This document shows positions 34,281 to 43,344 of a DNA stretch of 64,000 nucleotides, piece by piece (position 1 is the stretch's first letter; every line of letters starts with the position of its first letter). Source of the DNA: RGIG5579 sp045541915 (lineage in GTDB: Bacteria; Bacillota; Clostridia; Oscillospirales; SIG627). Below the pieces are notes generated by a model, which saw only the letters and a program-made list of their open reading frames with translations, had not been told where the DNA came from and did not search any database. Both the position numbers and the translations under genes were made by a program. Location of the stretch: assembly GCA_045541915.1 (NCBI GenBank), contig JAZQJZ010000014.1, forward strand, positions 22,267 to 86,266, written 5' to 3'.

Positions 34281-34308
34281 AAAAAACCTCCCAAATGGGA
34301 GGTTTTTT
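34281..34308. terminator. bidirectional terminator between valS and ispF
   Basis: AAAAAACCTCCC - AAA - TGGGAGGTTTTTT. Confidence 0.88.
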
Positions 34309-34320
34309 GTTTCATTTATA

Positions 34321-34806
34321 TTATTTTTTCACCATAATACAAACAGCGTGTGAAGAAATTCCCTCTTCCGCTCCTGTGAACCCAAGTTTTTCTTCGGTCG
34401 TTGCTTTGATATTGATACGGTCAATTGAAATAGAGAGAACCTCTGCAATTTTTTCACGCATTTTAGGGATATGGGCTGCAAGCTTTGGCTTTTGAGCTAC
34501 CACAATGGAATCGATGTTTGAAACGATAAAGCCTTGCTTTTCACAAATCGATCGTGTTTGCTTCAAAATAAATTCACCGCTAACACCGGAATAAGCGGGA
34601 TCGTGATCCGGAAAATGCTTGCCGATATCGCAAAGTCCACAAGCTCCAAGCATAGAATCTGCAATGGCATGACAAAGAACATCTGCGTCGGAATGACCCA
34701 ATAACCCCATGGAATGAGGGACTTTTACACAGCCCAAATATAGATCTCTTCCCTCCACCAAACGGTGAACATCGTAACCGTTTCCAATTCTAAAATCAAA
34801 ATTCAA
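34321..34806 (-). CDS. ispF: 2-C-methyl-D-erythritol 2,4-cyclodiphosphate synthase
   Basis: Fifth step of the MEP isoprenoid pathway; cyclises CDP-ME 2-phosphate with loss of CMP. The 161-aa protein has RIGNGYDVHRLVEGRDLYLG with the zinc ligands Asp and His, GLLGHSDADVLCHAIADSML with the third His, and the C-terminal IKATTEEKLGFTGAEEGISS. It overlaps ispD by 11 bases, an arrangement common in bacteria and sometimes fused. Confidence 0.96.
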   Translation of the reverse strand: MNFDFRIGNGYDVHRLVEGRDLYLGCVKVPHSMGLLGHSDADVLCHAIADSMLGACGLCDIGKHFPDHDPAYSGVSGEFILKQTRSICEKQGFIVSNIDSIVVAQKPKLAAHIPKMREKIAEVLSISIDRINIKATTEEKLGFTGAEEGISSHAVCIMVKK

Positions 34807-35563
34807 GTTCTCTCTCCTTTAAAACACACTCTAAAAGCTGAACGTCATCGCTAGTTGTCATTTTGAAATTGGGAGCTGACAATTCACATAGCTTAATTGG
34901 AAAACCGGCGTTTTCAGCAAGAGCGCAATCATCGGTAGCTTGTATGTTTTTCTTCTTAGCCATCGCAAGCGAAGCGCGATACAGATCGCATTTAAAAACC
35001 TGTGGTGTTTGCACGGTATAAAGATCCTCTCTGGGAACTGTTTCAAGAATCAGAGCGTTTTCTTTTGAGCGCTTAACGGTATCTGTCATTTTCTTCGCAG
35101 CACAAGAGGCTCCCCAGCGCTTTGCATTTTCAAGCAGAAGCGTGATGTGATCAGGTAAAATAAGAGGACGTGCGGCGTCATGGATCGCAACCAGATCTAT
35201 ATTTTTTGAAACAGCAAAAAAACCATTTGCAACCGATTCCATTCGGCTGGCGCCGCCAACGACAATATCCTTCAGCTTTGTAATGCCGGCTTCGATGCAA
35301 AGAGTGCGAATCGTTTCGACTTCATCTTCCTTTGCGGTGATAATAATTTCGTCAATATCAAAGCAATTCTGAAAAGAAAGTAAAGAATACAAAATACAAG
35401 GCTTTCCATTCAGCGGAAGGAGTTGTTTGGAAACACCGCCCATTCGAACGCCACTTCCAGCGGCTGTAACAATGGCGCTGGCACGAATTTTCGCTTTGTT
35501 ATGGGGAAAAATTTGATTCAAATGATTCATAAATTTTACCGCACCAATCTCGAACTTTGTCAT
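34796..35563 (-). CDS. ispD: 2-C-methyl-D-erythritol 4-phosphate cytidylyltransferase
   Basis: Third step of the MEP pathway; transfers CMP from CTP to methylerythritol phosphate. The 255-aa protein has a short extra N-terminus, then the nucleotide-binding signature IVTAAGSGVRMGGVSKQLLP, LVAIHDAARPLILPDHI, and ETVPREDLYTVQTPQVF. ATG 35563 follows GGGAGG by five bases; an internal ATG would remove the extra 11 residues but lacks a site. A strong promoter lies at 35590-35618. Confidence 0.95.
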   Translation of the reverse strand: MTKFEIGAVKFMNHLNQIFPHNKAKIRASAIVTAAGSGVRMGGVSKQLLPLNGKPCILYSLLSFQNCFDIDEIIITAKEDEVETIRTLCIEAGITKLKDIVVGGASRMESVANGFFAVSKNIDLVAIHDAARPLILPDHITLLLENAKRWGASCAAKKMTDTVKRSKENALILETVPREDLYTVQTPQVFKCDLYRASLAMAKKKNIQATDDCALAENAGFPIKLCELSAPNFKMTTSDDVQLLECVLKERELEF

Positions 35564-35589
35564 CTTTCCCTCCCAATGTATTTTTCTTT

Positions 35590-35618
35590 ATTATAATACG
35601 CTATTTCTTGACTTTCAA
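35590..35618 (-). promoter_or_regulatory. sigma-A-type promoter of ispD-ispF
   Basis: On the minus strand TTGAAA (35613-35618), 17 bp, TATAAT (35590-35595). Its -35 box overlaps the -35 box of the divergent lipoprotein promoter, so the two may exclude each other. Confidence 0.75.
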
Positions 35619-35636
35619 GCCTTCATTTGATAAAAT
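35608..35636 (+). promoter_or_regulatory. sigma-A-type promoter of the lipoprotein gene
   Basis: TTGACT (35608-35613), 17 bp, TAAAAT (35631-35636), 20 bp before the ATG. Confidence 0.75.
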
Positions 35637-35656
35637 ACAAAAGAAAGTGGTGAGTT

Positions 35657-37075
35657 ATGAAAAAATTATTTCGAATTACAATTGTTATTCTTCTCCTTCT
35701 ATCCGTTTGCTTTTCTTCTTCCTGTGCCAAAGCACCGGTTGTGCAACCACAAGAGCAAACCAAAGAAAAGAATGAAGCAGCGATCACGGAAGTTAACGAA
35801 TTTGATCAAAGAATCCTTGATTTGCCTGACAAGGATTACGGTGGGGCAAAGTTCCGCATTGCTACAGACACAACCTCCCTTTTAACATCCATAGGAACCA
35901 CCAGTGTTGTTGGAAAACAACTCTATTTGAGAAACAGAGCGATTGAGGAGAAGTATAACGTAAAACTAACCTTAACCGAGGAAAGCGGCCTTCCTACCAT
36001 TACAGAAAGAATCCGAACGGAAGCACTTGCCGGTACCGATTTTTGCGATTTGATTGTATTGGAGCTTCCGCAGTTTCAAACGCTGGCTGCCGCCGACCTT
36101 TTAGTCAATGTTCGCACTGTTCCTTATCTTGATTTTGATTCTGCCGGTTACCATTTTAATTCACTGGAATCAACAACCATCGGAAGTATTTCCTACGGAT
36201 TTTCCGGAGATGCAATCTTTAAACCGGAAGATTTGTTTGCGGTTTTCTTTAACAAAACGCTTCTTTCGATGACAAAACTACCCGATCTTTATCAAATGGT
36301 GGAAGAAAATCAATGGGATTTTGATAATTTTCTGCTTTATGCGGAGGAGGTCTATTCCCTCGGCCGTGTGAATGGAAATCGGGTTTCCGGATTTGCTTCC
36401 ACGGAGAACACCGAAAATCTCATTAAGGTTTTTTGGGCAGCTAGTGGACAGAGTTTTTTGAATAATGATTACGGTTTAAGGCCAAGTTTAATCTACGACA
36501 ATGAAACCACCACGGGTTTTATCAAGAGTTTGCAAAGTATTCTATATGATTCTGTCGCCTATTTTGAAGATTCATCCCAGGCTTTTTCTCAGTTTTCATC
36601 CGGATCCCTGATGTTTTTGATCGCGCCTATATGTACCGCTGAAAAACTTACCTCTTCCGGTGTGGATTACGGAATTGTTCCTCTACCGAAGCAAGACATC
36701 AATCAATCAAGGTTTTATTCCTATCAAAAAAGTAGTTTTTGCTTTGCGGGATTCACAAAGGGAACCGCTGATTTTATTAAATCCGGACTGATAACAAACG
36801 CGCTTTTTTGCGCTTCAGTCGAGCTATCGCAGTCACTTTGCACAACGACCTATGCTAATTTGTATTTAGGCTCGCGAGAAGATGTTTTGATGCTTCAAAA
36901 GGTTTTTGAATCGCCATATTATGATGCAGCGGAGTTTTTCAACCAAATGGATTCTTCCTTTTCTGCAGCAACGCACACGCTGATTTACCGCGTGATCTCT
37001 TCAGAAGGTCAGTTTCAATCTCTTTTTTTGCAATACAAAAAGATGCTGAATAAGTATCTGGATAAAATTTTTTAA
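35657..37075 (+). CDS. extracellular solute-binding lipoprotein
   Basis: 472 aa. The N-terminus is a lipoprotein signal: basic MKKLFR, a hydrophobic stretch and the lipobox SSSC, with Cys near residue 23 as the lipidation site. After a polar linker the protein has features of family 1 solute-binding proteins of ABC sugar importers (YGGAKFRIATDTTSLLTS; LYLRNRAIEEKYNVKLTLTE; MVEENQWDFDNFLLYAEEVY; LMFLIAPICTAEKL; GIVPLPKQD). No permease or ATPase gene lies nearby, so it is an orphan binding protein whose transporter is elsewhere or which has another role. The start follows GGTGAG. A tiny membrane peptide gene follows within 20 bp. Confidence 0.82.
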   Translation: MKKLFRITIVILLLLSVCFSSSCAKAPVVQPQEQTKEKNEAAITEVNEFDQRILDLPDKDYGGAKFRIATDTTSLLTSIGTTSVVGKQLYLRNRAIEEKYNVKLTLTEESGLPTITERIRTEALAGTDFCDLIVLELPQFQTLAAADLLVNVRTVPYLDFDSAGYHFNSLESTTIGSISYGFSGDAIFKPEDLFAVFFNKTLLSMTKLPDLYQMVEENQWDFDNFLLYAEEVYSLGRVNGNRVSGFASTENTENLIKVFWAASGQSFLNNDYGLRPSLIYDNETTTGFIKSLQSILYDSVAYFEDSSQAFSQFSSGSLMFLIAPICTAEKLTSSGVDYGIVPLPKQDINQSRFYSYQKSSFCFAGFTKGTADFIKSGLITNALFCASVELSQSLCTTTYANLYLGSREDVLMLQKVFESPYYDAAEFFNQMDSSFSAATHTLIYRVISSEGQFQSLFLQYKKMLNKYLDKIF

Positions 37076-37093
37076 AAATAGAAGGGTGAAAAT

Positions 37094-37195
37094 ATGAAAA
37101 AAGAATTTAAGATATGGTTCGTTCGCTTTTTAGCTGTTGTTCTGGCAGTGCTTTTTGTTTTGGCACTTTTCATTCAACCTTTGTTGTCGGCTTAA
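37094..37195 (+). CDS. 33-aa single-pass membrane peptide
   Basis: ATG 37094 follows AAGGGTG by about seven bases. The peptide has a basic head (MKKEFKIWFVR), one hydrophobic helix (FLAVVLAVLFVLALFI) and a short end. It lies between the solute-binding lipoprotein and a terminator, so it should be co-transcribed. The proper ribosome-binding site, position before a terminator and membrane-helix design support a real small protein; the function is unknown. Confidence 0.6.
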   Translation: MKKEFKIWFVRFLAVVLAVLFVLALFIQPLLSA

Positions 37196-37199
37196 TTAC

Positions 37200-37231
37200 A
37201 AAAAAGCCATCCGGAAAGGATGGCTTTTTTT
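37200..37231. terminator. bidirectional terminator
   Basis: AAAAAGCCATCC - GGAA - GGATGGCTTTTTTT, between the small peptide gene and birA. Confidence 0.85.
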
Positions 37232-37958
37232 ATATTGTCATATAGCCAGAGGTAAAATAATGAAGTTGATTGTTTGATTCAACAACCAAAGAAAAATCAT
37301 CGCCGATTCCAACACATGTTCCCTCAAACGGTTTGGAGTCTACTTCAATCGTAATTCTTTTGTTGATATGGATGCATCTTGAGCGGTATTCTGCCAGCAC
37401 CTGCTCATGAGCCTCAAGAAACACATTCATTAAATGACGTTGAATAGAAACAATCAGGCGTTCATAGCAATCAATTTCACAATCTTCCGTCAAATAACCA
37501 AATCGATCCTTGATTTCATCCGGAATGTGGGAGGGTTTTTGAATGTTAACACCGATTCCGATCAAAAATTGATCTCCGATTTTTTGACATAATATCCCGG
37601 AAATTTTTCGATTTCGTAAATAGATGTCATTCACCCATTTCAGCTGCGTTGAAGTACCGAAAACACTATCAATGGAACGGGCTACCGCCAAAGCTACTCT
37701 CGGTGTCAGATCAGGCACTCTTACATCGTTTTCATGAAAAGAAAAGGTAATATAAAGCCCAGTTTGCTCCGGCGAATAAAAATGCTTTCCCAATCTTCCC
37801 TGACCATTGGTTTGGCTTCTGGCAATGACAAGAGCCGGGATCTCTAAAGAATCCAAAAGCAAGCGCTTCAAATAAAGATTGGTAGAATCTAGCAAATCAA
37901 AATAATGAATGGAAATTCTAAGCGAATTAGATAAACGTTTTATATCAAGCATTTTCAT
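37230..37958 (-). CDS. birA: biotin--[acetyl-CoA-carboxylase] ligase
   Basis: Attaches biotin to carboxyl carrier proteins through biotinyl-AMP. The 242-aa protein has LDSTNLYLKRLL, the biotinoyl-AMP loop region SQTNGQGRLGKHFYSPEQTG (usual GRGRxGR), LKWVNDIYLRNRKISGILCQ with the family KWPND variant WVND, and the C-terminal SH3-like domain ending in TSGYMTI. It lacks the N-terminal winged helix of bifunctional BirA, so it should not repress biotin genes directly. Its start overlaps the preceding gene by four bases. Confidence 0.92.
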   Translation of the reverse strand: MKMLDIKRLSNSLRISIHYFDLLDSTNLYLKRLLLDSLEIPALVIARSQTNGQGRLGKHFYSPEQTGLYITFSFHENDVRVPDLTPRVALAVARSIDSVFGTSTQLKWVNDIYLRNRKISGILCQKIGDQFLIGIGVNIQKPSHIPDEIKDRFGYLTEDCEIDCYERLIVSIQRHLMNVFLEAHEQVLAEYRSRCIHINKRITIEVDSKPFEGTCVGIGDDFSLVVESNNQLHYFTSGYMTI

Positions 37959-38566
37959 TTCTCAAATTCAACTTCAAGAATACGGTAAATTCGATATTCA
38001 TTGTCAATCTTAATTAATTGATAAATTTGAGGCACGGCAGAATTGGAATCAATACCGCGACGAAATGTGCCGTTATTTTTGAAAATCTTGTATCGAACAT
38101 AAAAGTTTAAAAGAGTAACATCTTTTCCATCCACATTTTCCTTGGAGGAAGAATGGGCACTCACATAGGGCTCGTAAAGCATTTGCATAGTAAATTTTGG
38201 ATCTTCATCAAAGAACCCGTCCACAAAATAGGAGGTATATTCCTCATATTTCCCGTTTATGATAGCATCAAAATATCGAAGGAAAAACTTGCATTCGTCT
38301 GTTGCTTCTTCAAAATCATCTTTTAGACTGAAAATTTGCTCGACACCGTTTGCACCGTACATTAAATCACGCCGAAAACTCATATACGCTGCATTTTCAA
38401 AAATATTTTCATCATAATCTACCGGGTAATAAAAAATACCGGTATTGGATTTTGAATTGTCGAGGCAATGCAGAATATAAACAGTGACACTTGCAACAAG
38501 CACCAAAGCCAGTACGCAGGACAAAATTAAAATCACAGTCTTTTTTTTAAAAACGTCCGTTTTCAT
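37955..38566 (-). CDS. unknown membrane-anchored extracytoplasmic protein
   Basis: 203 aa; ATG 38566 follows AAAGGAGA. A short basic head and one membrane segment (TVILILSCVLALVLVASVTVY) are followed by about 165 residues predicted outside (NSKSNTGIFYYPVDYDENIF; FLRYFDAIINGKYEEYTSYF; FYVRYKIFKNNGTFRRGID; YQLIKIDNEYRIYRILEVEF). The last part resembles an NTF2-like alpha+beta domain, but I do not recognise a family. It belongs to the operon of the degenerate helicase-like gene and birA. Confidence 0.6.
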   Translation of the reverse strand: MKTDVFKKKTVILILSCVLALVLVASVTVYILHCLDNSKSNTGIFYYPVDYDENIFENAAYMSFRRDLMYGANGVEQIFSLKDDFEEATDECKFFLRYFDAIINGKYEEYTSYFVDGFFDEDPKFTMQMLYEPYVSAHSSSKENVDGKDVTLLNFYVRYKIFKNNGTFRRGIDSNSAVPQIYQLIKIDNEYRIYRILEVEFEK

Positions 38567-38575
38567 ATTTCTCCT

Positions 38576-38998
38576 TTACTTGGAAAAACCAAACTTTCTC
38601 CTCTTTCTTCCTCTTTTTTTGTTAAAAAACTGAAGAGCAAAAGTGAACAATACAGAAAGAATAATCAAAAATATAAGTGTCAACACGACAGGAAAAATTC
38701 GATAGTCTCCCCTACAAAAAATGAAACCAGAAATTATGACCAGCAAGGAAAAAAACAAAGAAGTTATTAAGGCGTTTAAAATACCACTCGATCCACACTT
38801 TTTGCTTAAAACAGAAATCAAAAGTGCAATTAGAGCAACAGAGAACCACGGGGTTAAAAAATAGTAAGACTCAAAGTGAGAGATGCCTTTCAACAGGTAA
38901 GCCATCAAGAATTGAAGAGCAAAATAGCAAACAAAGGAAATTAAAATTGAAATACCAGAAAATTTTAAAGAAAATGAAGCTTTATTCGTTTGATTCAT
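38576..38998 (-). CDS. unknown four-helix membrane protein
   Basis: 140 aa from ATG 38998 after GGGAGG. Four hydrophobic segments are visible (ISILISFVCYFALQFLMAYL; YFLTPWFSVALIALLISVLS; ITSLFFSLLVIISGFIFC; IFPVVLTLIFLIILSVLFTF) and the C-terminus is strongly basic (NKKRGRKRRKFG), probably cytoplasmic. No family is recognised. It lies between the helicase-like gene and the anchored protein gene; the short gaps suggest one operon, and the three may act together at the membrane. Confidence 0.6.
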   Translation of the reverse strand: MNQTNKASFSLKFSGISILISFVCYFALQFLMAYLLKGISHFESYYFLTPWFSVALIALLISVLSKKCGSSGILNALITSLFFSLLVIISGFIFCRGDYRIFPVVLTLIFLIILSVLFTFALQFFNKKRGRKRRKFGFSK

Positions 38999-39049
38999 GG
39001 TAATGCCTCCCTTTTTTAACCAATATATGAAAAAGGAAAACAAAACATA

Positions 39050-42000
39050 CTACATCATAAAGCCATTTGTTGGTTTTGGAGATAAAAGATTCAAAATAGA
39101 CTCTAGTTCTCTCTCAAAGGAGTCAAAGCAATTAGTAGAACGAAGGCGGTAAAGCTTCCATCCGCATTTTTGATAGAAAGAGAAATTCGAAAATTCAATA
39201 GAAGAAACATTCGATTTTTGATTCATTACTGTTTGGTCAGAAAGAATGCCAAGAAGAAAATTATATTCTTCATCGTAAATTGCAAGATCAATATAGTATC
39301 GGCCACTTTGAACGCCGGAAAACACCCGATAACCCCTTTCTTCCAAAGCTAGTTTCAAGCTGCTCAATACATTTGAGTTGTTATGAAGACCGGACAGCGT
39401 AAAACCACGGTTAAACCGGCGTTCTTCAAACATACGAAAGAAAAGACGGAGCGCAGAAACAGATGGGAGAGCCGACGGAGAAAACTTTAATTCATCAGCA
39501 TCAAAACTCGTAACAAGCTGGAAGCTTTCTCGTGCAGACGAAAGAAGCTGAAAGAATAGTTTTTGAGGGTCAAGTCCACCAAATTGCAAAAACGAATATG
39601 GAATTCTGGATCCGTGCAAACTCTTGTCCGGCGAATAGGTCAATGAAAAAATTATGTGATCGCAGAGGACCATTTCCTCCTTGACAGAGGAAATATAAAA
39701 CCTTTTATATTCGCTAAAATAATCGGATAATTCGTCATTTTGTCGCAGTTTTTGACTTAACAGTCTCAAAATCAACTGCTTTTGCGCGTGAGTTGCGGCA
39801 ATAATTCCGACACTTTGAGAGTCATTCTCTTTCGCAAAACGAATCAGTCTTTCAGCGCAATATTCTGCTTCTGCAGGATTGGCAGAGGGGACCTCGACAT
39901 CAAAAGACCCGGAAACACGAACATGCTTCGCAACCGGCTCATAATGGACAGCAGGGACAGCATAACCGTGCCAGTCCGATCTGAGGGCATCACCAAATCC
40001 GCAGCGAAGCAGCGAAAGATTTGTCTTGCCTTCATAAATAGCGTTTAGGCTATACTTTTCATCTGTAATTTTCCAGAGATAATCGAAGGCCGAGTGTGAC
40101 AGATCAAAGATGGTTTCATCTTCGTGATAAGACAAAATATATGAGCCTGCAAAGGCTACCTTCTTTCCACAAGAAAGAGTCCAAAGAAAATCCAAGATTT
40201 TAATTGAATTTCGAGATTCAATCAAAATCAAATCAAACATCCCCTTGTGACTGGAAAAGTGCTTCTTAGCGTCTTCAACTGTGGAAACAACGCAAGGAAA
40301 AATATCAAAAAAGGTCTCAGGGCTTTTTGCAAGAAGCTCTTTGGGAACAAACTTTTTGTCTTGCAGCTGTAAAAAAGCGCGCATTCTTCTCTGCGAAAGA
40401 ATAAAATTGTTCTCTTCTCTGCTTGCTATTTCAGCAAATCTACAATACTCCTCATATTGCTGAAATTTTTCATCAAACTGAAAGTTACCAGGCACTAATT
40501 CGGGGTGAAGGATAAAATTGTACTCACAAATCCCCTTAAAGAATGCCCTTAAAAAACTTCTTTTGCATTCCGTTGGCAGAACTTTTCCGTTTTCAATGGA
40601 AATCACAAAATTCTTCAGACCAATTTCAATGGCTTTTTCGCGGATGGAAAGCCAAGTGCACCACTCTTTCAAGTGATCGGCGCTTTCAAAAACGCGGGTC
40701 AGTTCCTGATAAAGAAAAGAGAAATAATCATGATCGCGTGCAGAGGCCTGCGGATAGTGAAAATCAATTTGATTTTCAAGAGAAATCTCAAGTTCTTCCT
40801 TTAATGATGTAAATTCCTCGCCTAATTCGCGCAAATAGTTTAGCTTATCAACAACTCCGTTGGATGCGGATGCAATTCGATAATCGGAAACAAATTGCGG
40901 TAGTTTTTCAATAGAAAAATACCCCAGAAAAACAGAATAGCTTTGATAACATAGATCTGCAGCAAATTGAAGAGAATCCCACGCCTCTTTGGCATCATCG
41001 AAGGGAACTGAAAACAAACGGAATAAATCTTCCCGTTCTCTCTCCATAAAATCCAAGTTCTTGCGATAAGTGAACAACCTGGATAAAATATATTCCACAT
41101 TCTCAACGTCACAATTCGGCTTTAAATGACGCTTAATATTTTTAAGGATACTGTGTTTTTGAGAAATCGCTTTAAAACTTTTATCATTTTGTAAAGACTG
41201 ATAGCGAAGATACAAGTCTTCAGCATCAAGTTCGAAAATCGCACCTTGAAAGCTGATCAGCACCGTTTCTAAAATTGAGTCATTTTCCTTTTTCGCTTGA
41301 ATTAGCTGCATCGCCTTACGATAGTTGGACTCAATCAGATCCGATCGATCAAAAAACTGTTCAGGGATTCTACGGAATTCACTAAAAAGCCGGATTAATT
41401 CCTGGAAAGCGTAAAAAACACCGGCTGAACGAATCCCATCAAGGGACGGGAACGATCCTACAAGCTGGTCACGAACCTGGATAATAGTCTCAACACTGCG
41501 TAGAAACGATTCAAGTTGCATAATTAGTTTTGATTTGTATTCATACGAGAACTGTCGATGACGGATTAGCCGAAGAGGATTCTCCGCAACATCCTCAATT
41601 TCAGTAAAAGACTTAACAAGATCATTTACAGTAGTAAACCAAGTCTGTACTTCCTCGTCAGAGAGTTTTCCAACCTGTTCCGGAGAAAATACGACCGCCT
41701 CATTCGCGTCACGCAGATTATGATAACGATCAGAGGCGAACAGAAATGAGCTAACAAACTGCTTGTCACCTTCAAGATTGGCGTAGTACTGGTCACACAA
41801 GCGAAGACTCTCCTCCGCCTTTACCTTCTCATCATAATGGCGAGAATCCACCGAGAAAAAACCCTTGAATGCATCAGCATCAAAGGTGGTTTCTTTGTCC
41901 ATATCGTAGATAAAACCGGTATCAAATAAGCGAGAAGCTAAACAACTGAAATTTTGGGAATGATACTGTGGATCCTTAATATACAAAACATTTTTACCGC

Positions 42001-43228
42001 GCTTAAGTACTTCCATTGCCGCCTGCGCAAACAAAGTGGAAACACCGCTTCCCATTTGAGCACGGATCAACGTAAGATCATTGGAGAGAATTTTTCCAAA
42101 GATTTTGTTTTGATTTACATCCAGACCAATTTGAAACGGAAAAACATTTTTTTGTCCGCTTACAGAAAACTTTTTCCCGGTTAAAATGCCAAGGATCTTT
42201 TCATTGTCAGAGAATTCATTCAGAAGCGAATAGTAATCATCAAATTTTCCGCTCTTTTCTTCAACAGATTGTGTGCTTAAAACCAAGTTTCCTCGCTCAA
42301 ATACTCGGTTTGGCAAGGAAATCAATCTTGATTTTCTTGCGCTTTTGATATCGAGCAGGATCATTCTGTCATCAGAAAATGTCAGCGAGTTTTTAGAATG
42401 AAAAAGTGCCGCATCAAAAGAAAGCTCACTGCCGTATGCGAAATAATTCCCATCCAAGAATGAATACTCGTCCACATTTTTTTGATTTCTACCATAGGAA
42501 GACAGGATTTGCCCACTATGTTCTTTCAAAGAAAAACCAACATAAACCTTTCCTTTTCCGCAAAATCCAAGAACAGGCCAAAGACCAACTTTTTCACAGC
42601 AAGAAGCAAAAAGCAGGCAAAATTCAAGGGAGTTAGCAACCCGCTCTCTCAACACCTTTTCCGGCAAACGCACTGGCAAAGGGAAGGATCCGGTATAGTC
42701 CTCAGAAGCAAAAGTTAACTGTTTTTCCTTGATCTGATCGTAAAGATGATGACAAAAATCCAATGGATCGGAATATGAGTAATAAACTTGAAACTCCTCC
42801 AATTCCGGCTGTGATGGCGTGACAAAAAACGAGAGGGTTTCGGGCATATTACCGAGACCGGAAAAGTAATAAAAAGGCAAAATCTTACATGAAAAATCAG
42901 AATTTTTCAGCACGGTGCCTTCATCGTCGAAAACAGTGACAGAGATAGTAACATCAAGTATAGACGAAAGTTGGGCAATCCGGGTTGAGTCAATTTTAAG
43001 AAAATCCAAAGAAAGAAAATGGGAGCCCAGGGGCGCAAGAAAATTGACAACACATTTTCCATTTAAAAGGATATCTGGTGTTGTCTGGACTTCAATGTTC
43101 AAATTTTCAAACGAGTTTTCGCTTAAATTAGATAGACGCAGATACTCAAACAAAGGAAAACCGCAGTGGTAAATCCCATATGAGTAGTGATCCTTATAGC
43201 TTAACTCAATTCTAAAAAGGTCTTCCAT
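39050..43228 (-). CDS. degenerate DUF4011-type helicase/nuclease-like protein (pseudoenzyme)
   Basis: 1392 aa. The domain order resembles large SF1 helicase proteins with a transglutaminase-like segment, DUF4011 linker, split helicase and a C-terminal Vsr-like nuclease. Residues 196-233 (RVANSLEFCLLFASCCEKVG; GKGKVYVGFSL) align with GTCLDLALLFA...GHAFVGVWL but lack the Cys and His. Residues 389-398 (RAQMGSGVST) sit where GPPGTGKS should be, without Lys. FDLILIESRN replaces the Walker B FDxVIFDEAS. QKLFFQLLSSARE replaces the motif VI arginine region NVALTRARE. The nuclease end (GVQSGRYYIDLAIYDEEYNF; LLGILSDQTV) keeps Asp but not the E-x-D glutamate. A long helical insertion fills residues 450-1000. 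The gene is intact, has a consensus promoter and heads an operon with two membrane proteins and birA, so it is probably a maintained non-catalytic scaffold. The family comparison is from memory. Confidence 0.6.
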   Translation of the reverse strand: MEDLFRIELSYKDHYSYGIYHCGFPLFEYLRLSNLSENSFENLNIEVQTTPDILLNGKCVVNFLAPLGSHFLSLDFLKIDSTRIAQLSSILDVTISVTVFDDEGTVLKNSDFSCKILPFYYFSGLGNMPETLSFFVTPSQPELEEFQVYYSYSDPLDFCHHLYDQIKEKQLTFASEDYTGSFPLPVRLPEKVLRERVANSLEFCLLFASCCEKVGLWPVLGFCGKGKVYVGFSLKEHSGQILSSYGRNQKNVDEYSFLDGNYFAYGSELSFDAALFHSKNSLTFSDDRMILLDIKSARKSRLISLPNRVFERGNLVLSTQSVEEKSGKFDDYYSLLNEFSDNEKILGILTGKKFSVSGQKNVFPFQIGLDVNQNKIFGKILSNDLTLIRAQMGSGVSTLFAQAAMEVLKRGKNVLYIKDPQYHSQNFSCLASRLFDTGFIYDMDKETTFDADAFKGFFSVDSRHYDEKVKAEESLRLCDQYYANLEGDKQFVSSFLFASDRYHNLRDANEAVVFSPEQVGKLSDEEVQTWFTTVNDLVKSFTEIEDVAENPLRLIRHRQFSYEYKSKLIMQLESFLRSVETIIQVRDQLVGSFPSLDGIRSAGVFYAFQELIRLFSEFRRIPEQFFDRSDLIESNYRKAMQLIQAKKENDSILETVLISFQGAIFELDAEDLYLRYQSLQNDKSFKAISQKHSILKNIKRHLKPNCDVENVEYILSRLFTYRKNLDFMEREREDLFRLFSVPFDDAKEAWDSLQFAADLCYQSYSVFLGYFSIEKLPQFVSDYRIASASNGVVDKLNYLRELGEEFTSLKEELEISLENQIDFHYPQASARDHDYFSFLYQELTRVFESADHLKEWCTWLSIREKAIEIGLKNFVISIENGKVLPTECKRSFLRAFFKGICEYNFILHPELVPGNFQFDEKFQQYEEYCRFAEIASREENNFILSQRRMRAFLQLQDKKFVPKELLAKSPETFFDIFPCVVSTVEDAKKHFSSHKGMFDLILIESRNSIKILDFLWTLSCGKKVAFAGSYILSYHEDETIFDLSHSAFDYLWKITDEKYSLNAIYEGKTNLSLLRCGFGDALRSDWHGYAVPAVHYEPVAKHVRVSGSFDVEVPSANPAEAEYCAERLIRFAKENDSQSVGIIAATHAQKQLILRLLSQKLRQNDELSDYFSEYKRFYISSVKEEMVLCDHIIFSLTYSPDKSLHGSRIPYSFLQFGGLDPQKLFFQLLSSARESFQLVTSFDADELKFSPSALPSVSALRLFFRMFEERRFNRGFTLSGLHNNSNVLSSLKLALEERGYRVFSGVQSGRYYIDLAIYDEEYNFLLGILSDQTVMNQKSNVSSIEFSNFSFYQKCGWKLYRLRSTNCFDSFERELESILNLLSPKPTNGFMM

Positions 43229-43255
43229 GATTGCTCCAAACGGTAAAGTCCTTAT

Positions 43256-43284
43256 ATTTTATCACAAAATCGAATCTCAGTCAA
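43256..43284 (-). promoter_or_regulatory. sigma-A-type promoter of the helicase-like operon
   Basis: On the minus strand TTGACT (43279-43284), 17 bp, TAAAAT (43256-43261), about 28 bp before the ATG at 43228. Confidence 0.75.
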
Positions 43285-43290
43285 TAATTC

Positions 43291-43338
43291 CTAAAAAAGA
43301 AAAAATGCAACATAAAATTGCATTTTCTCTTTTTAATT
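43291..43338 (-). terminator. terminator of the DtxR-type gene
   Basis: AAAAAATGCAA - 7 nt - TTGCATTTTCTC with a T-rich flank, directly after the DtxR-type regulator gene and before the next promoter. Confidence 0.7.
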
Positions 43339-43344
43339 TGACTG

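Noticed and set aside
33679..34281. 200-codon minus-strand frame
   Set aside because: Antisense shadow of valS, which is clearly coding on the plus strand.
37230..43228. Defence island around the helicase/nuclease-like gene
   Set aside because: The recognisable catalytic motifs are absent, and the neighbours are birA, membrane proteins and a DtxR-type regulator rather than defence genes.
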